Both the position numbers and the translations under genes were made by a program. From the NCBI GenBank assembly GCA_003454835.1, contig DMTA01000205.1:2944-11133 (forward strand): a DNA stretch of 8,190 bases, given 5' to 3'. This stretch comes from Achromobacter sp. GTDB taxonomy: Bacteria > Pseudomonadota > Gammaproteobacteria > Burkholderiales > Burkholderiaceae_B. This document shows positions 5,475 to 8,190 of this stretch, piece by piece (within the stretch, counting starts at the first letter, position 1; every line of letters begins with the position of its first letter). The notes below the pieces were generated by a model, which ran no database searches, was not told the DNA's origin, and saw only the letters and a list, made by a program, of their open reading frames with translations.

Positions 5475-5485
5475 TGGTCATACCA
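5475..5485. promoter_or_regulatory. Probable GlcC operator, glcB-proximal
   Basis: TGGTCATACCA, extended to CTGGT-CAT-ACCAG at 5474-5486, fits the GT-N3-AC core used by FadR-subfamily GntR regulators (for example TGGTNNNACCA for PdhR). It lies about 102 bp upstream of the glcB start in the glcB-glcC intergenic region, a suitable place for GlcC to activate glcB. An identical copy is at 5583-5593. Confidence 0.7.
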
Positions 5486-5540
5486 GTTTGTGCGGTGCGC
5501 GGCGGGCAGAGCGCCGATTTTTATGGTTTGATATCAGCCA

Positions 5541-5554
5541 CTTACCTAGGCAAG
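5541..5554. repeat. Near-perfect 14-bp palindrome in the glcB-glcC intergenic region
   Basis: CTTACCTAGGCAAG is symmetric except for one pair (5544 with 5551) and is centred on CCTAGG. It lies between the two GlcC sites. It could be part of the glcC promoter or a site for another regulator, but no family consensus is recognised. Confidence 0.35.
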
Positions 5555-5582
5555 GCCGAGCCGCGCAAGCGCCGACCACGCA

Positions 5583-5593
5583 TGGTCATACCA
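5583..5593. promoter_or_regulatory. Probable GlcC operator, glcC-proximal
   Basis: This is the second exact copy of TGGTCATACCA, 108 bp from the first. It ends 7 bp before the GGAG ribosome binding site (5601-5604) and 16 bp before the glcC ATG. Binding here would most naturally give negative autoregulation of glcC, possibly together with the distal site. Confidence 0.7.
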
Positions 5594-5609
5594 CTGGTGC
5601 GGAGTTTGC

Positions 5610-6374
5610 ATGCACGCGGAAATTGAAGAAAAGCCCCGGCAGGTGGCCGATGAAGTCGCCGAACGGATCGAACGCCTGATTCTGGACGGCGTGCTCAAGG
5701 CGGGCCAGGCCCTGCCGTCCGAACGGCGTCTGACCGAAAAGCTGGGCGTGTCGCGCACGGCGCTGCGCGAGGGCCTGAAACTGCTGCGCGCACGCGAGAT
5801 CATCCATACGGCGCAAGGCAAGGGTTCGTTCGTTGCGCAGATATCGAAGGTGGACGCCGGTCCACTGATGCACCTGTTTAATTCGCAGCCGCGCACCCTG
5901 TATGACTTGCTGGAAGTGCGGTCGCTGCTGGAGGCTGAATCGGCGCGGCTGGCGGCCATCCGCGGGACCGAGGCCGATTTCATCATGATCCGGCGCCGGT
6001 ATGACGAGATGGTGTCCGCGCAGGGCGCCGCCACCGACACCGCCACGCACGCGCATCTGGACCACGCCTTTCATCTGGCGATCTGCGAGGCCTCGCACAA
6101 CCCTGTGCTGGTGCATACGCTGCAATCGCTGACGGATCTGCTGCTGGGATCGGTGTTCGCGTGCGTGAACAACCTGTACCACCGCGAGCCCGAAAAGCGC
6201 CAGATCGACCGCCAGCACACGCGGCTGTTCAACGCCGTGATCGGGCGCCAGCCCGAGCAGGCGCGCAAGGCCGCGGCCGATCATGTCGACAGCGTGCGCC
6301 AGAGCCTGTCGGATATCGAACAGGAAGAGCAGCGTCTGGTGCGCGCGACGCTGCGCCTGGAAGGCTGGACGTAG
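5610..6374 (+). CDS. glcC: Glycolate/glyoxylate utilisation regulator GlcC (GntR, FCD subfamily)
   Basis: At 254 residues this matches E. coli GlcC in length and, from memory, in long stretches: IERLILDGVLKAGQALPSER, HLFNSQPRTLYDLL, LDHAFHLAICEASHN and NNLYH. The N-terminal winged helix-turn-helix (about 8-76) carries the GntR pattern LPSERRLTEKLGVSRTALRE. The C-terminal FCD domain shows its likely metal ligands Asp151, His155, His203 (RQHTRLF) and His225 (ADHVDSV). In E. coli GlcC activates the divergent glcDEFGBA operon in response to glycolate; here it diverges from glcB alone, with two identical operator candidates between them. The start has a good GGAG at 5-nt spacing. The DNA target is well supported by context; the exact inducer (glycolate, glyoxylate or both) is inferred. 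Confidence 0.94.
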   Translation: MHAEIEEKPRQVADEVAERIERLILDGVLKAGQALPSERRLTEKLGVSRTALREGLKLLRAREIIHTAQGKGSFVAQISKVDAGPLMHLFNSQPRTLYDLLEVRSLLEAESARLAAIRGTEADFIMIRRRYDEMVSAQGAATDTATHAHLDHAFHLAICEASHNPVLVHTLQSLTDLLLGSVFACVNNLYHREPEKRQIDRQHTRLFNAVIGRQPEQARKAAADHVDSVRQSLSDIEQEEQRLVRATLRLEGWT

Positions 6375-6381
6375 CGACGCG

Positions 6382-6407
6382 CGCCGCCGGTGACGATGCC
6401 GGCGGCG
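6382..6407. terminator. Hairpin between convergent glcC and the oxidoreductase gene
   Basis: CGCCGCCGG (6382-6390) and CCGGCGGCG (6399-6407) form a perfect 9-bp GC stem with an 8-nt loop, seven bases after the glcC stop and 12 before the converging stop. It lacks a T-tract on either side, so it is at best a non-canonical, possibly bidirectional terminator. Confidence 0.5.
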
Positions 6408-6419
6408 GTGATGATGGAC

Positions 6420-7538
6420 TCAGCGATCGGCCACGGCGCACCCGGCCAGCGCCAGCGGTTTGCCCGCGTAAATCCGGCCGAAACGATTGTTGAGCAATGC
6501 GTCAAGGCCAATCGCCTCTTGCCCGACGAAGCCCTGCTGCGGTAGAACGCCGTGCGCCACCAGATCCAGGGCCGCGCAAATGCCCGCGGCCGTGGACAAC
6601 TGGATTGCGCTCAGGCGATGGCCGTCGACTTCCGCGCCGAAGACACGAATCGGATAGGACTCTTCTTCCAGACGGCCGTGGCGGTAGCCGGAGGCCGATG
6701 CCTGGATGACGATCACGTCCTGTTCGGTGGTGGGGATGGCCGACTCGAAGATGTCCTTGAGCAGGTCGCGGCGGTCGCGCAGGCGCAGGTCGTTGAGCAG
6801 CAATTTCATGATGCTGCAATGGCCGGGATAGCGCACCGACTTGTAGTCGACGTTGCGCGCGCGGCCCAGCAACGTGGCGGGCAAGGTGCCCAGGCCGCCG
6901 GAGGTGTTGAAGGCTTCGTACTCCACGCCATCCAGCGCGAAGGTTTCGTAGCCTTCCAGCGCGGGCACGCTGGTGAGCTGGCCGTCGACGATCGCCTCGC
7001 ACGGGTTGCAGTATTCGTTGATCAGCCCTTCGGTGCTCCACGTCAGGTTGTAGCGCAGACTGTTGGAGGGATAGCGCGGCAGCGCGCCGACGCGCATCCG
7101 CAAATCAAGCAAGGTGTCGAAGCGGCGCGCCAGCGCGTTGCCGACGATGCCGATGAAGCCGGGCGCCAGGCCGCATTGGGGCATGAGCACGCCGCCGGTG
7201 TCATGGGCCAGCGCCTGAATTGCGTGCGTGCTGGCGACGTCCTCGGTCAGATCGAAATAATGCACGCCGGCCTTGGCGCACAAGCCCGCCACCGCGATCG
7301 CGCGATGAAACGGCAGCGCATTGATCACCGCGTATGCGCCGTCGATGCAGCGGGCCACGCCGGCATCGTCGCTCACCTGGCGCGTTTCGCAGCCCAGTTC
7401 GGCAAGAACGGCCAGCCGGCTCGCGTCCTGGTCCGCGACGAGGACGGAATAGTCGCCGCTGCGTTCCAGCATCAGCGCGATCGCAAAACCGATTTTTCCG
7501 GCGCCCAGCAGAACGATGGGCTTGGTGTGCGTGGACAT
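6420..7538 (-). CDS. Saccharopine/lysine dehydrogenase-like NAD(P)-dependent oxidoreductase (372 aa)
   Basis: The protein opens with a Rossmann nucleotide-binding motif, VLLGAGKIG (9-17). Asp36 in SVLVADQD sits at the end of the second strand, which favours NAD over NADP. The segment CGLAPGFIGIVGNAL (122-136) is the hallmark of the saccharopine dehydrogenase family. WSTEGLINEY (167-176), AFNTSGGLGTLP (209-220) and YKSVRYPGH (232-240) recall bacterial L-lysine 6-dehydrogenases, whose length (about 385) is also close. The likely chemistry is oxidation or reductive formation of a lysine-derived or similar secondary amine, in the cytosol; the substrate cannot be fixed. A good AGGAG (7550-7546) lies 7 nt before the ATG. 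The gene appears monocistronic and converges on glcC, with no lysine-metabolism neighbour to confirm its role. Confidence 0.85.
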   Translation of the reverse strand: MSTHTKPIVLLGAGKIGFAIALMLERSGDYSVLVADQDASRLAVLAELGCETRQVSDDAGVARCIDGAYAVINALPFHRAIAVAGLCAKAGVHYFDLTEDVASTHAIQALAHDTGGVLMPQCGLAPGFIGIVGNALARRFDTLLDLRMRVGALPRYPSNSLRYNLTWSTEGLINEYCNPCEAIVDGQLTSVPALEGYETFALDGVEYEAFNTSGGLGTLPATLLGRARNVDYKSVRYPGHCSIMKLLLNDLRLRDRRDLLKDIFESAIPTTEQDVIVIQASASGYRHGRLEEESYPIRVFGAEVDGHRLSAIQLSTAAGICAALDLVAHGVLPQQGFVGQEAIGLDALLNNRFGRIYAGKPLALAGCAVADR

Positions 7539-7651
7539 GGTGCGGCTCCTGCAAAGAGAGGGAAGGGAAGTGGCCCCATCCTATGCGGGAGTGCTGTCGA
7601 TTTGTAGCGGCTAAAGCGTCGAACCGGCTTCAACTCGCGTCGTTATGACTG

Positions 7652-7665
7652 TTCAAGGGGTTGAA
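7652..7665. repeat. Short inverted repeat in the 7539-7741 intergenic region
   Basis: TTCAA (7652-7656) and TTGAA (7661-7665) flank four G. It lies upstream of the oxidoreductase gene and next to the DUF4148 terminator, and could be part of a promoter or operator. I found no convincing -35/-10 pair in 7539-7670. Confidence 0.3.
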
Positions 7666-7670
7666 TCGTC

Positions 7671-7705
7671 AAAGAAAAAGCCCCCTGGCTTGTGGCCAGA
7701 GGGCT
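7671..7705 (-). terminator. Intrinsic terminator of the right-hand DUF4148 gene
   Basis: Arms 7679-7689 and 7695-7705 pair over 11 bp with one mismatch (7684 with 7700) around a 5-nt loop. On the minus strand they are followed by TTTTCTTT (7678-7671). It lies 36 bases past the gene's stop. Confidence 0.88.
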
Positions 7706-7741
7706 GCCTGGTAGCGATTCACGGCCGGCGCGGCCCGTGGA

Positions 7742-8137
7742 TCAGCTGCCCAGGTGGGGGGGATAGTCCAGGTTGCCGAAGGTCACGAGGCCTTCGGTCT
7801 TGGCTTGTGCCAGTTGCGATTCGACTTGAGCACGGCTCAGCGACGTGGCGGAAGCCGAGGCGGCGACGGGCGGGTAGTCCATGTTGCCGAAGGTCACTTG
7901 GCCGGCGTTCTTGGCCTGGGCCAGATCGGCTTGGACTTGCTGCGAGGTCAGGCTGGAATGTTGGGCGATGGGGGCGGGGTAGCCTTCTTCGCCGAACGTG
8001 TATTGGCCCGAAACCTTGGCTTGTTGCAGTTCAGCTTGAACCTGAGCGCGGGTGGGGGCTTGGTCGGCTTCGGCGGCTTGAGCGCCGGCAGCCAGAACGG
8101 ACATGGACAGCATCAGTGCGGTAGCAAGGGTTTTCAT
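7742..8137 (-). CDS. DUF4148 family small exported protein with three repeats (131 aa)
   Basis: The ATG follows a strong GGAGGT (8148-8143) at 5-nt spacing. Residues 1-21 are a Sec signal peptide ending AQA before Ala22. The mature part is three copies of one unit, about 27 residues each and 35-37 apart: TRAQVQAELQQAKVSG...GYP (29-54), TSQQVQADLAQAKNAG...DYPP (64-90) and SRAQVESQLAQAKTEG...DYPP (101-127). Each joins a short Q/A-rich helix to a TFGxxxYP turn. This is the same architecture as the left-hand protein (two units, AAAR instead of QAK), with one more repeat and clearly diverged. A run of seven C encodes the last Pro-Pro-His (7762-7756). The location should be periplasmic or extracellular; function is unknown, as for the family. 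It has its own terminator, and its promoter would lie in 8150-8190 or beyond. Confidence 0.92.
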   Translation of the reverse strand: MKTLATALMLSMSVLAAGAQAAEADQAPTRAQVQAELQQAKVSGQYTFGEEGYPAPIAQHSSLTSQQVQADLAQAKNAGQVTFGNMDYPPVAASASATSLSRAQVESQLAQAKTEGLVTFGNLDYPPHLGS

Positions 8138-8190
8138 GGCAGACCTCCGAGTCTTGTGAGCTTGGGATTCGAGCCCCAGGCCTGACTGCC

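Noticed and set aside
6552..7607. Plus-strand 351-codon open frame opposite the oxidoreductase
   Set aside because: It is a shadow of the minus-strand gene, with biased composition and no motif, while the minus strand has the Rossmann and GLAPG signatures.
8159..8182. Minus-strand GGGCTCGAATCCC resembling a tRNA T-arm
   Set aside because: No acceptor, anticodon or D arm is found next to it, the stem is only about 3-4 bp, and it sits in the leader of the DUF4148 gene.

Overview
The window reads as chromosomal DNA from a GC-rich betaproteobacterium, most likely family Alcaligenaceae (Achromobacter/Bordetella type). The grounds are the base composition, small secreted DUF4148 proteins (a family typical of Burkholderiales) at both ends, and a glcB-glcC pair closely resembling the E. 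coli proteins. No mobile element, tRNA, rRNA or CRISPR is visible, and every long gene looks intact.

Layout. The left edge (1-440, + strand) holds the last codons of one DUF4148 gene and a complete tandem paralogue, with an AT-rich 18-bp palindrome in the probable promoter between them. A 44-bp hairpin and a short spacer lead to a TetR-family regulator (595-1191, +) with a NemR-like cysteine region, closed by a clear hairpin terminator. Facing it on the minus strand is a second regulatory unit, transcribed right to left: a TetR regulator (3024-2407), a terminator, a 37-codon gene for a tiny membrane protein (2327-2214), then a nicotinamidase/isochorismatase-like cysteine hydrolase (2196-1342). 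Two almost identical 18-bp palindromes lie just upstream of the tetR gene and just upstream of the small gene, so the regulator probably controls both itself and the two-gene unit.

The centre (3198-6374) is a glyoxylate-use module: malate synthase G (glcB, minus) and its divergent GntR/FCD regulator glcC (plus). Their intergenic region carries two identical TGGTCATACCA sites, one towards each gene. The glycolate oxidase genes glcDEF, which accompany glcB in E. coli, are not here. Converging on glcC is a saccharopine/lysine-dehydrogenase-like oxidoreductase (7538-6420, minus). The right edge (8137-7742, minus) is a third DUF4148 protein with three repeat units, closed by an intrinsic terminator.

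The parts most worth following up are the TetR / 37-aa protein / hydrolase unit with its paired operators, the paired GlcC sites, and the repeat-built DUF4148 proteins at both ends. Function is secure only for glcB and glcC; the other genes are assigned to a family, not to a substrate.
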